This document shows positions 8,603 to 16,649 of a stretch of 64,000 nt of DNA, piece after piece; within the stretch, counting starts at the first letter, position 1, and each line of letters begins with the position of its first letter. The notes below the pieces were generated by a model. That model had not been told where the DNA came from, ran no database searches, and saw nothing but the letters and a program-made list of their open reading frames with translations. This DNA comes from Eggerthella sinensis (GTDB lineage: Bacteria; Actinomycetota; Coriobacteriia; Coriobacteriales; Eggerthellaceae): NCBI RefSeq assembly GCF_003339815.1, contig NZ_PPTT01000018.1, forward strand, positions 18,099 through 82,098. Reading direction: 5' to 3'. Made by a program: the position numbers and the translations under genes.

Positions 8603-9964
8603 ATGTCAACAAACAATACCAAGACCAACGGTGGGGGCCTGAAGAGCCTCTACCTGAAGGAAGACTGGTGGGCCGTATGGATCGGTCTGGGTCTCGTCGT
8701 GGTCTGCCTGATCCTCTGGGCCGCCGGACAGTCCGATATCCTGAGCGTGCTCAACGTGAAGTTCGCAGGCTATAGCGACTTCGCAGGCCTGCTGCCGTGC
8801 GTGACCGGCATCTTCCCGAACGCGATTATCCTCTACGTCGTGTTGGCTATCATCTTCTCCATCGTCATGGGCATCATGGGCAAGAACGTCCCGAAGTTCT
8901 TCGCGGGCTTCACGCTGCTGTACGTGATGGCCATCCTGGTCCAAATCCTCTCCGCGTGGGACCTTGCCAAGCAGTTCAGCCTCGAGGCGCCGGTCATGGC
9001 CCTGATCGTGGGCATCATCCTCGGCAACTTCGTCAAGATCCCGGATTGGTTCGAAGCCGGCATGCGCACCGAGTTCTACGTGAAGACCGGTATCGTCCTC
9101 ATGGGCGCCACGCTTCCCTTCACGCTGATCCTCCAGTCCGGCCCGGTCGCCCTCATGCAGGCCACGATCATCGCCGTGTCCACCTTCCTGGTGATCTACT
9201 TCTGCGCCACCCGCCTGTTCAAGCTTGAGAAGCCGTTCGCGGCGACGCTGGCCACCGGCGGTTCCATCTGCGGCGTGTCGGCCTCCATCGCCATCGGCAG
9301 CGCCGTGAACGCCAAGAAAGAGCACGTGTCCGTTTCGATCTCCATGGTGGTTATCTGGGCCACGGTCATGGTGTTCCTGCTTCCCATCGTCTGTCGTGCC
9401 CTCGGTCTGTCCGACGGCGCTTCCGGCGCTTGGATCGGCACGTCCGAGTTCGCGGACGCCGCCGGTATGGCTGCAGCCGCCCAGTTCGGCGACGGCGCCA
9501 TCACCACGTTCACCCTCATGAAGGTTGTCGGCCGCGATATCTTCGTCGGCGTGTGGGCCTTCATCCTGGCCATCATCTCCGTCACCATGTGGGAGAAGGG
9601 CGAAAGCGCCGACGGCACGCGTCAGAAGCCGTCCGCGGGCGTCATCTGGGAGCGCTTCCCGAAGTTCGTTCTGGGCTTCTTCATCGCCTCCATCCTCATC
9701 ACCGTGGTGACGCTGTCCGTGTCTCCCGAGCTTGCGGCCACCATGGACAAGCAGGTGCTCGGTCCCATCAAGGGTCTGCGCGGCTGGGCGTTCATCCTGT
9801 GCTTCCTCTGCATCGGCCTGACCACGCGCTTCAAGGCCCTTGCCGCCACCGGCTGGAAGCCCTTCGCGGCCTTCACCTGCGGCGTTGTTGTTAACGTAGC
9901 GCTCGGCTTCCTCTTCTCCTCGATGATCCTGAACAGCTACTGGACAACCGTTGGACTTGGGTAA
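8603..9964 (+). CDS. YeiH/UPF0324-family anion transporter (putative sulfate/sulfite exporter)
   Basis: This 453-residue integral membrane protein has about 10 to 12 hydrophobic segments. It carries family signatures such as MALIVGIILGN, VKTGIVLMGATLPF, TGGSICGVSASIAIGSAV and the C-terminal LCFLCIGLTTRFK. Members of this family (Pfam Cons_hypoth698) are annotated as putative sulfate exporters, and relatives sit in sulfonate-degradation operons. Next to dsrAB, sulfite or a related anion is the obvious candidate substrate, but the direction of transport cannot be read from sequence. The AAGGGGAT site precedes ATG 8603. Confidence 0.85.
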   Translation: MSTNNTKTNGGGLKSLYLKEDWWAVWIGLGLVVVCLILWAAGQSDILSVLNVKFAGYSDFAGLLPCVTGIFPNAIILYVVLAIIFSIVMGIMGKNVPKFFAGFTLLYVMAILVQILSAWDLAKQFSLEAPVMALIVGIILGNFVKIPDWFEAGMRTEFYVKTGIVLMGATLPFTLILQSGPVALMQATIIAVSTFLVIYFCATRLFKLEKPFAATLATGGSICGVSASIAIGSAVNAKKEHVSVSISMVVIWATVMVFLLPIVCRALGLSDGASGAWIGTSEFADAAGMAAAAQFGDGAITTFTLMKVVGRDIFVGVWAFILAIISVTMWEKGESADGTRQKPSAGVIWERFPKFVLGFFIASILITVVTLSVSPELAATMDKQVLGPIKGLRGWAFILCFLCIGLTTRFKALAATGWKPFAAFTCGVVVNVALGFLFSSMILNSYWTTVGLG

Positions 9965-9967
9965 GCA

Positions 9968-10342
9968 ATGGAAGAGCAAACCGTAGTCAAGCATACCTGC
10001 ATCCAAAGCGCCTGCTTCCACCTTCCGTTCTTTGAAGCGGGGGAGTGGCGCCGAAGGGAAAAATCGCCTTGGAAGTCCGTCAAGAAGATCGAGGCGACCC
10101 CGGATGCGATTCGCGAGCTCGCGGCGTACACGCAGCGATGCATGGAGCACAGCGCGTCCGTCATGGAGTTTTTGCTGAGCATCCATGACGACTGGGAGAT
10201 CACCGTCAAGAAGGACGGCGTGTGGATGGAAACGGAAACGATGATGTACGAAGACATCCTTCCCAAGCTCGAAGAAGCGGGTATCAGCGAGAACGACTAC
10301 GCGCTCTACAGCGAGTACACGCGCAAATGGGGCATGATCTAG
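9968..10342 (+). CDS. Uncharacterised 124-residue cytoplasmic protein
   Basis: No family is recognised. The protein is acidic and soluble, has cysteines only near the N-terminus (Cys11 and Cys16), and is rich in tryptophan and tyrosine (EWRRREKSPWK, HDDWEITVKKDGVWME, YSEYTRKWGM). No membrane segment or signal peptide is visible. It starts 3 bases after the transporter stop and has no strong ribosome site of its own, so it is probably co-translated with the transporter. A role linked to transport or to sulfite respiration is inferred from position only. Confidence 0.75.
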   Translation: MEEQTVVKHTCIQSACFHLPFFEAGEWRRREKSPWKSVKKIEATPDAIRELAAYTQRCMEHSASVMEFLLSIHDDWEITVKKDGVWMETETMMYEDILPKLEEAGISENDYALYSEYTRKWGMI

Positions 10343-10363
10343 CCCCGTAGGTACAGGGTCGGA

Positions 10364-10405
10364 ACCGCAGGCGGTCTCGTGCGAACGGGGCTGCCTGCGG
10401 TCGTT
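10364..10405 (+). terminator. Possible hairpin between two dsr-linked genes
   Basis: ACCGCAGGC at 10364-10372 can pair with GCCTGCGGT at 10393-10401, followed by CGTTT. The long loop and short T-run make it weak; it may be a partial terminator or processing site. Confidence 0.35.
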
Positions 10406-10428
10406 TCAACAAGGAGGGAGGATCGTCC

Positions 10429-10902
10429 ATGGACGGCATCACCAAAGCGGGCGTGCGCGCCATCGCCGAGGCGCAGGACGCGTGCGCGCTTCTGCGGGCG
10501 TTCGATGAAGACCCGAGCCGGGTGCGGAGGTTTCTCACGCGGCTGTGCTTCGCGCCCGACGACCCCTGCCATCATCGCGCCGTGGCGTGCTTTCAGACGC
10601 TTGCGCGCGAGCGGTGCGCGGCCATGCCCTCCTTCTTTCTGGAGATCATCCGCCGCAGCCTGTGGGAGATGAACGACGAGGGCGGCAACAACTCGTGGTC
10701 GGCACCGGAGGTGGCCGGAGCGGTTATCGCGGGAGCGACCCCGCGCTTCGACGGCTACTTTTCCTACGTGTTTTACGCCGCGCGCGACGAGCCGCTGTTC
10801 CACGAGAGCCTGCGGGCGGCCTTTGCGCTGGTGGCCGCCGCGAATCCGCTGTTGGGAGACGAGTATCGCGCGGGCGTCGACGCCCTGTGCGGCACGTATT
10901 GA
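10429..10902 (+). CDS. HEAT-repeat-like protein resembling the DVU0298 family
   Basis: The 157-residue protein is mainly helical. The segment LWEMNDEGGNNSWSAPEVAG followed by a GYFSYVFYAARDE helix resembles the small HEAT-like DVU0298 family of sulfate reducers, recalled from memory. Members of that family occur with sulfur-respiration genes and have no assigned biochemical role. AAGGAGGGAGG precedes ATG 10429. It lies in a same-strand run with the transporter (8603) and the membrane protein at 10961. A scaffold or assembly role is speculative. Confidence 0.65.
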   Translation: MDGITKAGVRAIAEAQDACALLRAFDEDPSRVRRFLTRLCFAPDDPCHHRAVACFQTLARERCAAMPSFFLEIIRRSLWEMNDEGGNNSWSAPEVAGAVIAGATPRFDGYFSYVFYAARDEPLFHESLRAAFALVAAANPLLGDEYRAGVDALCGTY

Positions 10903-10960
10903 GGTGCGTTGTCCTGCACGCCGTGCGGGATTGCGCCGGTTCGTTGGGAGAGGAAGCAGT

Positions 10961-11863
10961 ATGAGAGCTTACGAGCGTATCGTGGAAACCCTGGGCGACG
11001 AGGCCGACGAGGAGTCCCGCGCGTGGGTGCACCGCAGCTACACGATCAGGGTGCGGGTCGCCGGGGTGGCCGCCTTCGCGTTCTTCATGATGGCCATGGG
11101 CATGTCGGGCACCCCCTGGTTCGCCCTGAGCACCCTGATCCTTCTGCCGCTCATGATCGTCGCGGTGTTCTTCGGGGTGTTCATGCGCGGCACGGTCAAC
11201 AAGAGCCTCACGCGCCTCATCGACCGCGACTGCGATCCGGTGCTGTGCGGCCGCCGGACGCTCGCCCTGCTGCAAAAGGACAAGAAGAACGCCGACCCGC
11301 GCAGCGGCCTGTTCAGCTACGCCTATGCGCTGCGGTGGCAGGGGAAGTGGAACGAGGCGGCCAAGCTCATGCGAACCATGGAGGACGACGACGATCCGCA
11401 GAGCAGGTTCCTCTACCACAACCTCATGGCGTACTGCGCGTTCGACAAGCGCGACCTCAAGGGCCTCACGGCCGAGGTCAAGGCGTTGAAGGAGCTTTCC
11501 GGCGAAGGTCTGTCGAAGGATGCGCCCGCGCACATCGCCGAGCACGCGGCCCTGCGCGACCTGCTGGCCAAGGAGCTCAACGGGAAGCCGTCCAAAGCGG
11601 CCGCGGACTACCTCCAGGTGGCCGACGGACCCAAGGCGCTTCCCGCGCATCGCGTGCTGTTCTCGCTGAAGGCGGCCGATTGCCTGACCGACCCCGCCGA
11701 GCGGCGTGCGCGCCTCGCCCTGGCGGCGGAAGAGGGCGGCACCACGTGGTGCGCCGCGGACGCGAAGAAGCGGCTCGACAAGGAAGCCCAGAAGAAGCTC
11801 TCGCGCACGTCGGCGGGCACCGCGCCCTCCTTCGACGCGGAGCCCGGCCTCGCGCTCAGCTGA
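10961..11863 (+). CDS. Membrane-anchored tetratricopeptide-like protein of unknown function
   Basis: The 300-residue protein has a short cytoplasmic N-terminus and two adjacent membrane helices at about residues 27-45 and 48-72. A long soluble region of helical pairs follows, as in TPR/Sel1-like folds (GLFSYAYALRWQGKWNEAAKLM, FLYHNLMAYCAFDKRD). No enzyme motif is visible. GGGAGAGGAAG precedes ATG 10961. Its end overlaps the convergent siroheme-synthase-like gene by 8 bases. It closes the run of accessory genes after dsrAB, and its role is unknown. Confidence 0.7.
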   Translation: MRAYERIVETLGDEADEESRAWVHRSYTIRVRVAGVAAFAFFMMAMGMSGTPWFALSTLILLPLMIVAVFFGVFMRGTVNKSLTRLIDRDCDPVLCGRRTLALLQKDKKNADPRSGLFSYAYALRWQGKWNEAAKLMRTMEDDDDPQSRFLYHNLMAYCAFDKRDLKGLTAEVKALKELSGEGLSKDAPAHIAEHAALRDLLAKELNGKPSKAAADYLQVADGPKALPAHRVLFSLKAADCLTDPAERRARLALAAEEGGTTWCAADAKKRLDKEAQKKLSRTSAGTAPSFDAEPGLALS

Positions 11864-12482
11864 GCAGGGATTCGAGGACGGCCTCGGCTTCGTCCGCGCG
11901 TCCCTCGGCCACGAGCGCGAGCACGCGGCCGTCGGAGGCCTGTTCCCAGAACGCGAAGTGGCGCTCGGGGGGAAGCGCGGCGCTCACCCGGGGGCGCCAG
12001 GAGGCCAGAAGCTCGAGGTAGGCGCCGTATTCCTCGCCGTAGCGCCCCTCCATGTCCTCGCGGATGCGCCGCGCCGAAAGCGGGCTCGCGCCCTCGGTGG
12101 ACACGGCGATTGACAGCTTGCCGCGGCGCAGCACCGACGGAAGGAAGAACGTGCACACCTCGGGGCGGTCGGCCACGTTCACCATGAGCCGCGCGGCCGT
12201 GGCGTCGTCGTACACGCGCCGGTTCACGTCCTCGTCGTCGGTTGCCGCGAACACGATGTCGGCCTCGTCGAGGTCGGCGGTTTCGTAGGGCTTCGCGCGC
12301 CACGTGCAGCGCACGCCGTCGACGAGCTCCCGCAGCCTCGGCGAGACGGCGGGCGCCACCACGCTCACGAGCGCTTCGCATTCCAGCAAGCCGAGCACCT
12401 TGCGCGTGGCCACCGAGCCGCCGCCCACCACCACGGCGCGCTTGTCTTTCAACACCAGGGAAACAGGGTAGGTTCTTGCCAT
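11856..12482 (-). CDS. Precorrin-2 dehydrogenase / sirohydrochlorin ferrochelatase-like protein
   Basis: This is the Met8/CysG N-terminal type of siroheme synthase. It oxidises precorrin-2 with NAD and may insert iron to give siroheme. The 208-residue protein starts MARTYPVSLVLKDKRAVVVG and has the Rossmann motif GGGSVATRK. It continues with FAATDDEDVNRRV, the NVADRPEVCTFFLPSVL segment and SIAVSTEGASPLSARRIRE, which are family hallmarks. The in-frame sequence upstream of ATG 12482 is not conserved-looking, so the short start is preferred. It lies between the two dsr operons and consumes the precorrin-2 made by the CobA-HemD protein, so it probably supplies siroheme to DsrAB. Confidence 0.92.
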   Translation of the reverse strand: MARTYPVSLVLKDKRAVVVGGGSVATRKVLGLLECEALVSVVAPAVSPRLRELVDGVRCTWRAKPYETADLDEADIVFAATDDEDVNRRVYDDATAARLMVNVADRPEVCTFFLPSVLRRGKLSIAVSTEGASPLSARRIREDMEGRYGEEYGAYLELLASWRPRVSAALPPERHFAFWEQASDGRVLALVAEGRADEAEAVLESLLS

Positions 12483-12663
12483 GGGAGCCCTCGCATCTTC
12501 GCTTGAACGGCCGGGGAATGGTCGCCGGAAACCGGCGTCGGCACGATTGTAGCACCGGGTTGAAATGCGGTGCTCGGCAATTTGTTCCGGGCGGTGCGCG
12601 AAGGGTCTGAAAACGGCGTATGAACAGGGGAAATACCCTGCCATTGTCTTTTGTAATGGGGTG

Positions 12664-12707
12664 ATGAATTCATTGTATTTTACACGTGTCGAACCCCGTG
12701 ATTAAAT
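12664..12707 (+). promoter_or_regulatory. Promoter of the dsrD-MKJOP-CN operon with palindromic TGAATTCA box
   Basis: TTTACA at 12679-12684 and TTAAAT at 12702-12707 are spaced by 17 bases. The palindrome TGAATTCA at 12665-12672 abuts the -35. Hexamers, spacing and box match the dsrAB promoter at 5760-5803, while the spacer centre differs. The predicted leader before dsrD is about 60 bases. The siroheme-synthase-like gene diverges from this same intergenic region. Confidence 0.7.
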
Positions 12708-12773
12708 GGAATTCATCGGGATTCGTGTGTCGCTGACAGGCCCCGCGAAAGGGGTCGAAGGAGGGCGTTCGTC

Positions 12774-12995
12774 ATGGAAAAAGGTCCGGCAGATCCTCAG
12801 ATCAAGCAAAAGGTTCTCGATTATCTCGACACGGTCGAAAAGGCCAAGAGCAAGGAGATCGCCGCCGCTATCGGCGAAGTGAAGTCGTCCGTCGACCTCG
12901 CGGTCAAGGAGCTCGCGTTCGAAGACAAGGTGGAGTATCTCTACATCACCACGACGTTCGTCGCCCTCAAGGGCAAGGTCGCTCCGCCCGAATAG
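12774..12995 (+). CDS. dsrD: DsrD-like winged-helix protein
   Basis: DsrD is a small winged-helix protein found with reductive dsr systems and reported to stimulate DsrAB. The 73-residue product has the family length and layout: an N-terminal helix (QIKQKVLDYLDTVEKAKSKE), a second and third helix (SSVDLAVKELAFEDKVEYL) and the beta wing (YITTTFVALKG). The identification rests on resemblance to Desulfovibrio DsrD in length, wing motif and context. A strong GAAGGAGGG site precedes ATG 12774. Unusually it leads the DsrMKJOP operon instead of following dsrB. Confidence 0.85.
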   Translation: MEKGPADPQIKQKVLDYLDTVEKAKSKEIAAAIGEVKSSVDLAVKELAFEDKVEYLYITTTFVALKGKVAPPE

Positions 12996-13015
12996 GCGCC
13001 CGCACGCGCTTCGGG

Positions 13016-13046
13016 GCGCGCCCGCGCCGGGAGGGAGCGGGCGCGC
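13016..13046 (+). repeat. Intercistronic hairpin after dsrD
   Basis: GCGCGCCCGC pairs perfectly with GCGGGCGCGC across an 11-base loop, with no T-run after it. It could protect the dsrD message 3' end or reduce read-through into the membrane-complex genes. Confidence 0.55.
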
Positions 13047-13097
13047 AAGGAGCGTGCGCTGCAGGCCGCAGGACACACGAGAGGCATGGGGGATGCA

Positions 13098-13604
13098 ATG
13101 AGCGCTCTATCCGTAGAGCTGATCGAGGGGAAGACCCGAATCCTGGAGGCGTGGCACAAGGCGGCCGACCCTTCGCAGGATGCGGGGCTGCTGCCCGCGG
13201 GCAAGGGCAAAGGCCGATTCTCCGACCCGTCCGGCTATCACGCCGCAGAGGGTTGGGACGACATCGTCACCTGGCTCGCAGCAAGCGAAGAGGCGGAAAC
13301 GCCCGCCTCGGTGGAGGAGCTCTGCCGCGTCAAGGCCGTGCAGGATGCCGCTCCGTCCGCCGCACTCGCGTTCCTGTTCGATTTGAAACCCGCCATCCGC
13401 TCCGTCGTGGGCGTGACGGCAACCGAGGCCGACTTGCGCGCGCTCGATGCGCGCATTGACACGCTGGCGCTGCACGCTTTCGATTGCTACGCCGCCTGCC
13501 GCAACCGCATCGCGCAGCTGCGCGTCGACGAGGTGCAGCGCGGCGAGAAGATGCTGCGCAGGCAGCTTGAACGCATCCAGAGGAATGGGGAAGAACCGGC
13601 ATGA
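13098..13604 (+). CDS. RsbRD N-terminal-domain protein of the dsr operon
   Basis: The 168-residue soluble protein consists of a four-helix sensor-like domain as in RsbRD N-terminal proteins: LIEGKTRILEAWHKAAD near the start and DTLALHAFDCYAACRNRIAQLR near the end. A gene of this type lies directly upstream of dsrM in Desulfovibrio, which supports the call. There is no STAS or kinase domain. ATG 13098 follows GGGGG by 5 bases, and ATG 13086 is an in-frame alternative. The stop overlaps the dsrM start (ATGA). A sensing or assembly role for the DsrMKJOP complex is inferred. Confidence 0.8.
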   Translation: MSALSVELIEGKTRILEAWHKAADPSQDAGLLPAGKGKGRFSDPSGYHAAEGWDDIVTWLAASEEAETPASVEELCRVKAVQDAAPSAALAFLFDLKPAIRSVVGVTATEADLRALDARIDTLALHAFDCYAACRNRIAQLRVDEVQRGEKMLRRQLERIQRNGEEPA

Positions 13605-14590
13605 AACTAGGGATCCCACTGCTCATCGTCGCCGCGTTGGCGGCCCTCGCCTGGATAGGCACGGCGTACCTGCATTGGTACACCCTATTCGGCATCGTCA
13701 TCCCGTACGCGGCGTTCGTCCTGTTCGTTGTCGGGTTCGCTGTCAGGATAATCAAATGGGGCACCTCCGCGGTGCCGTTCCGCATTCCCACGACGTGCGG
13801 CCAGCAGAAGTCGCTGCCGTGGATCAAGCAGAACAAGCTGGAGAACCCCTCGTCGTTCGGCGGGGTGGTGGGACGCATGCTGCTCGAGGTGCTGTGCTTC
13901 CGCTCGCTGTTCCGCAACGCCAAGACCGACAAGGTGGACGACAAGCTGGCGTTCGGCTCGGCGAAGTGGCTGTGGCTCGGCGCGCTCGTGTTCCATTGGT
14001 CCATGCTCGTCATCGTGCTGCGCCACCTGCGCCTGTTCCTCGACCCCGTGCCCGGCTTCGTCCAGGGCATCGAGGGCCTCGACAGCATCCTGCAGGTGGG
14101 CCTGCCGCTGCTCTACATCACCGACCTGCTCATCGTGGGCGCGCTCACGTTCTTGTTCGTGCGCCGCGTGGTCATCCCGCAGGTGCGCTACATCTCGCTG
14201 CCGGCCGACTACCTGCCGTTGTTCCTGCTGCTCGGCGTGGCCGTCTCGGGCATCGTGATGCGCTACGGCTTCCGCATCGACGTCGTGGACGTGAAGGCGC
14301 TCACCATGGGCCTGGCCACGCTGCATCCGGTGGCCCCCGAGGGCGTCGCGCCCATCCTGTTCGTGCACCTGTTCCTGGTGAGCGCGCTGCTGGCGTACTT
14401 CCCCTGGAGCAAGCTCATGCATGCGGGCGGCATCATCTTGAGCCCCACGCGCAACCTCGCGAACAACAACCGCGCCAAGCGTCACGTGAACCCCTGGAAC
14501 TACCCGGTGGACGTGCACACGTACGCCCAGTACGAGGCGGAGTTCGGCGAGAAGATGAAAAAAGTCGGCCTGCCTCTGGATGCGGAGTAA
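13601..14590 (+). CDS. dsrM: DsrM, cytochrome b subunit of the DsrMKJOP complex
   Basis: DsrM is the NarI-like membrane cytochrome b of the Dsr complex and oxidises menaquinol. The 329-residue protein has about six membrane segments, beginning LLIVAALAALAWIGTAYLHW. Histidines within helices (VFHWSMLVIVLRH and FVHLFLVSALLAYFPWSKLMH) fit heme b ligands. The cytoplasmic tail ends near YEAEFGEKMKK. It overlaps the RsbRD-type gene by 4 bases, and dsrK follows after 6 bases. Confidence 0.95.
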   Translation: MKLGIPLLIVAALAALAWIGTAYLHWYTLFGIVIPYAAFVLFVVGFAVRIIKWGTSAVPFRIPTTCGQQKSLPWIKQNKLENPSSFGGVVGRMLLEVLCFRSLFRNAKTDKVDDKLAFGSAKWLWLGALVFHWSMLVIVLRHLRLFLDPVPGFVQGIEGLDSILQVGLPLLYITDLLIVGALTFLFVRRVVIPQVRYISLPADYLPLFLLLGVAVSGIVMRYGFRIDVVDVKALTMGLATLHPVAPEGVAPILFVHLFLVSALLAYFPWSKLMHAGGIILSPTRNLANNNRAKRHVNPWNYPVDVHTYAQYEAEFGEKMKKVGLPLDAE

Positions 14591-14596
14591 CACGAC

Positions 14597-16255
14597 ATGG
14601 CGAAACTACCGAAAAAAGACGATCTGCTCAACTTCGATCTGGGCGTCCCCTCCACGCCGTGGATGGACACGCCCACGGAGTTCAAGGAGGGCATGTACTG
14701 CCACGGCGCGAAGCCGAAGACGCTCGATGTCGTGGGCATGCCGAACACGCACGACTGGTCCTCGTCCGACCCGGATTGGAACCTTCCCGAGAACTGGAAG
14801 GAGATCATCCTCGAGGGCATGGCGGAGCGCGTGAAGAAGTACCGCTCGTTCAGGCTGTTCATGGACGTGTGCGTGCGCTGCGGTGCCTGCGCCGACAAAT
14901 GCCACTTCTACATGGGCTCGGGCGATCCGAAGAACATGCCGGTGCTGCGCGCCGAGCTCTTGCGCTCGGTGTACCGCCGCTACTTCACCACGTCGGGCAA
15001 GCTGTTCGGCGAGCTGGCCGGCGCGCGCGATCTCACGGAGGACGTGCTGAAGGAGTGGTGGTACTACTTCTTCCAGTGCACGGAGTGCCGCCGCTGCTCG
15101 GCGTTCTGCCCCTACGGCATCGACCAGGCCGAGATCACCATCATGGGCCGCGAGCTGTTGAACCTCGTCGGCCTCAACACCGAGTGGATCGCCGGCCCCG
15201 TGTCGAACTGCTACATGAAGGGCAACCACGTGGGCCTCGAGCCCCAAACCATCATGGGCAACGTGGAGTTCCTCATGGAGGATCTCGAAACCATCACGGG
15301 CAAGCACATCGAGCCCTCGTTCAACCGCAAGGGCGCCGAGATCCTGTTCGTCGTGCCCTCGGGCGATTTGTACGCCGAGCCGGGCACGTTCACGTTCATG
15401 GGCTACATGCTCTTGTTCGAGCAGCTCGGGCTCGACTACACGCTGAGCACGTACGCCTCCGAAGGCGGCAACTTCGGCTTCTTCACCTCGAACGAGATGG
15501 CGAAGCGCCTCAACGCGAAGATGTACGCCGAAGCCGAGCGCCTCGGCGTGAAATGGATACTCGGCGGCGAGTGCGGCCACATGTGGCGCCTCGTGAACCA
15601 GTACATGGACACGTGGAACGGGCCGGCCGACTTCCTCGAGCAGCCCGTGTCGCCCATCACGGGCACGGTGTTCGAGAACGCCGCGTCCACGAAGATGGTG
15701 CACATCACCGAGTTCACGGCCGACCTTCTGTACCACGACAAGGTGAAGCTCGACCCGAGCCGCAACGACCACCTCGTGGTGACGTACCACGATTCGTGCA
15801 ACACCTCGCGCGCCATGGGGCTTCTGGAAGAACCGCGCTACATCCTGAGCAAGGTGTGCAACAACTTCCACGAGATGCCCGACGAGACCATCCGCGAGAA
15901 GACGCTGTGCTGCGGCAGCGGCGCCGGCCTGAACGCGGGCGAGAACATGGAGCTGCGCCTGCGCGGCGGCTATCCGCGCGCCGACGCGGTGCGCTCGGTG
16001 AAGGAACGCTTCGGCGTGAACACGCTGGCCAACATCTGCGCGCTCGACCGCGCGTCGTTCCCCTCGCTCATGGACTACTGGGTGCCGGGCACGCGCGTCA
16101 TGGGCGTGCACGAGCTGGTGGGCAACGCGCTCGTGCTGGACAACGAGATAGAGCGCACGCTCGACCTGCGCCTGGAAGAGCTGCCGATGCGCCCGCAGCC
16201 CGCCGATGACGCGCCGGGCGCTCAGGCGGCAAGCGAAGGGGGGAGCGATGTATAA
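14597..16255 (+). CDS. dsrK: DsrK, HdrD-like iron-sulfur catalytic subunit
   Basis: DsrK is the cytoplasmic subunit thought to reduce the DsrC trisulfide. The 552-residue protein has two [4Fe-4S] motifs, CVRCGACADKC and CTECRRCSAFCP. A CCG-type site follows for a noncubane cluster: HDSCNTSRAMG and TLCCGSGAGLNAGENM. This matches heterodisulfide reductase HdrD. The N-terminal extension (PKKDDLLNFDLGVPSTPWMD) is typical of DsrK. The 3' end overlaps dsrJ by 8 bases. Confidence 0.96.
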   Translation: MAKLPKKDDLLNFDLGVPSTPWMDTPTEFKEGMYCHGAKPKTLDVVGMPNTHDWSSSDPDWNLPENWKEIILEGMAERVKKYRSFRLFMDVCVRCGACADKCHFYMGSGDPKNMPVLRAELLRSVYRRYFTTSGKLFGELAGARDLTEDVLKEWWYYFFQCTECRRCSAFCPYGIDQAEITIMGRELLNLVGLNTEWIAGPVSNCYMKGNHVGLEPQTIMGNVEFLMEDLETITGKHIEPSFNRKGAEILFVVPSGDLYAEPGTFTFMGYMLLFEQLGLDYTLSTYASEGGNFGFFTSNEMAKRLNAKMYAEAERLGVKWILGGECGHMWRLVNQYMDTWNGPADFLEQPVSPITGTVFENAASTKMVHITEFTADLLYHDKVKLDPSRNDHLVVTYHDSCNTSRAMGLLEEPRYILSKVCNNFHEMPDETIREKTLCCGSGAGLNAGENMELRLRGGYPRADAVRSVKERFGVNTLANICALDRASFPSLMDYWVPGTRVMGVHELVGNALVLDNEIERTLDLRLEELPMRPQPADDAPGAQAASEGGSDV

Positions 16256-16649
16256 GGGCAAGCACATCATCCTGTTCGTCGGGCTGTTCATCCTGCTCGT
16301 GGCCGCGCCGCTCATCGTGAACTTCGGAAACGCGTCGGCCGCGCCCGAGCCGAACGTGGACACGCCGGCCATCAACGCGCTCGACAAGAAGGAATGCGTC
16401 GAGTCGGCCGAGTACATGCGCAGCTCGCACATGCAGCTGCTCGATTCGTGGCGCAACGACGTCGTGCGCGACGGCGCCACGGAGTACACGGGGGCGAACG
16501 GTCAGGTGTACGAGATCAGCTTGGACGACACGTGCCTTGCATGCCATACGAACCGCGAAGAGTTCTGCGACAGCTGCCACGAGTATTCCTCGGTGGAGCT
16601 GTACTGCTGGGATTGCCACGATCTGGCCGACGCGGAGCAGGTGAACTGA
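16248..16649 (+). CDS. dsrJ: DsrJ, periplasmic triheme cytochrome c
   Basis: The 133-residue protein has an uncleaved-looking N-terminal membrane anchor (HIILFVGLFILLVAAPLIV). Exactly three CxxCH heme motifs follow at Cys96-His100, Cys107-His111 and Cys120-His124. This is the DsrJ pattern, a triheme cytochrome facing the outside of the membrane. It starts within the end of dsrK and its stop overlaps the dsrO start. Its presence shows the complete DsrMKJOP form rather than the DsrMK-only form. Confidence 0.94.
   Translation: MYKGKHIILFVGLFILLVAAPLIVNFGNASAAPEPNVDTPAINALDKKECVESAEYMRSSHMQLLDSWRNDVVRDGATEYTGANGQVYEISLDDTCLACHTNREEFCDSCHEYSSVELYCWDCHDLADAEQVN

Noticed and set aside
5760..12707. 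Conserved 13-codon leader peptide in both dsr upstream regions (frame reading MNS[M/L]YFT...P.D then stop)
   Set aside because: Both copies of the conserved box can be read this way, but neither has a properly spaced ribosome site, and the -35/-10 spacing explains the conservation better.
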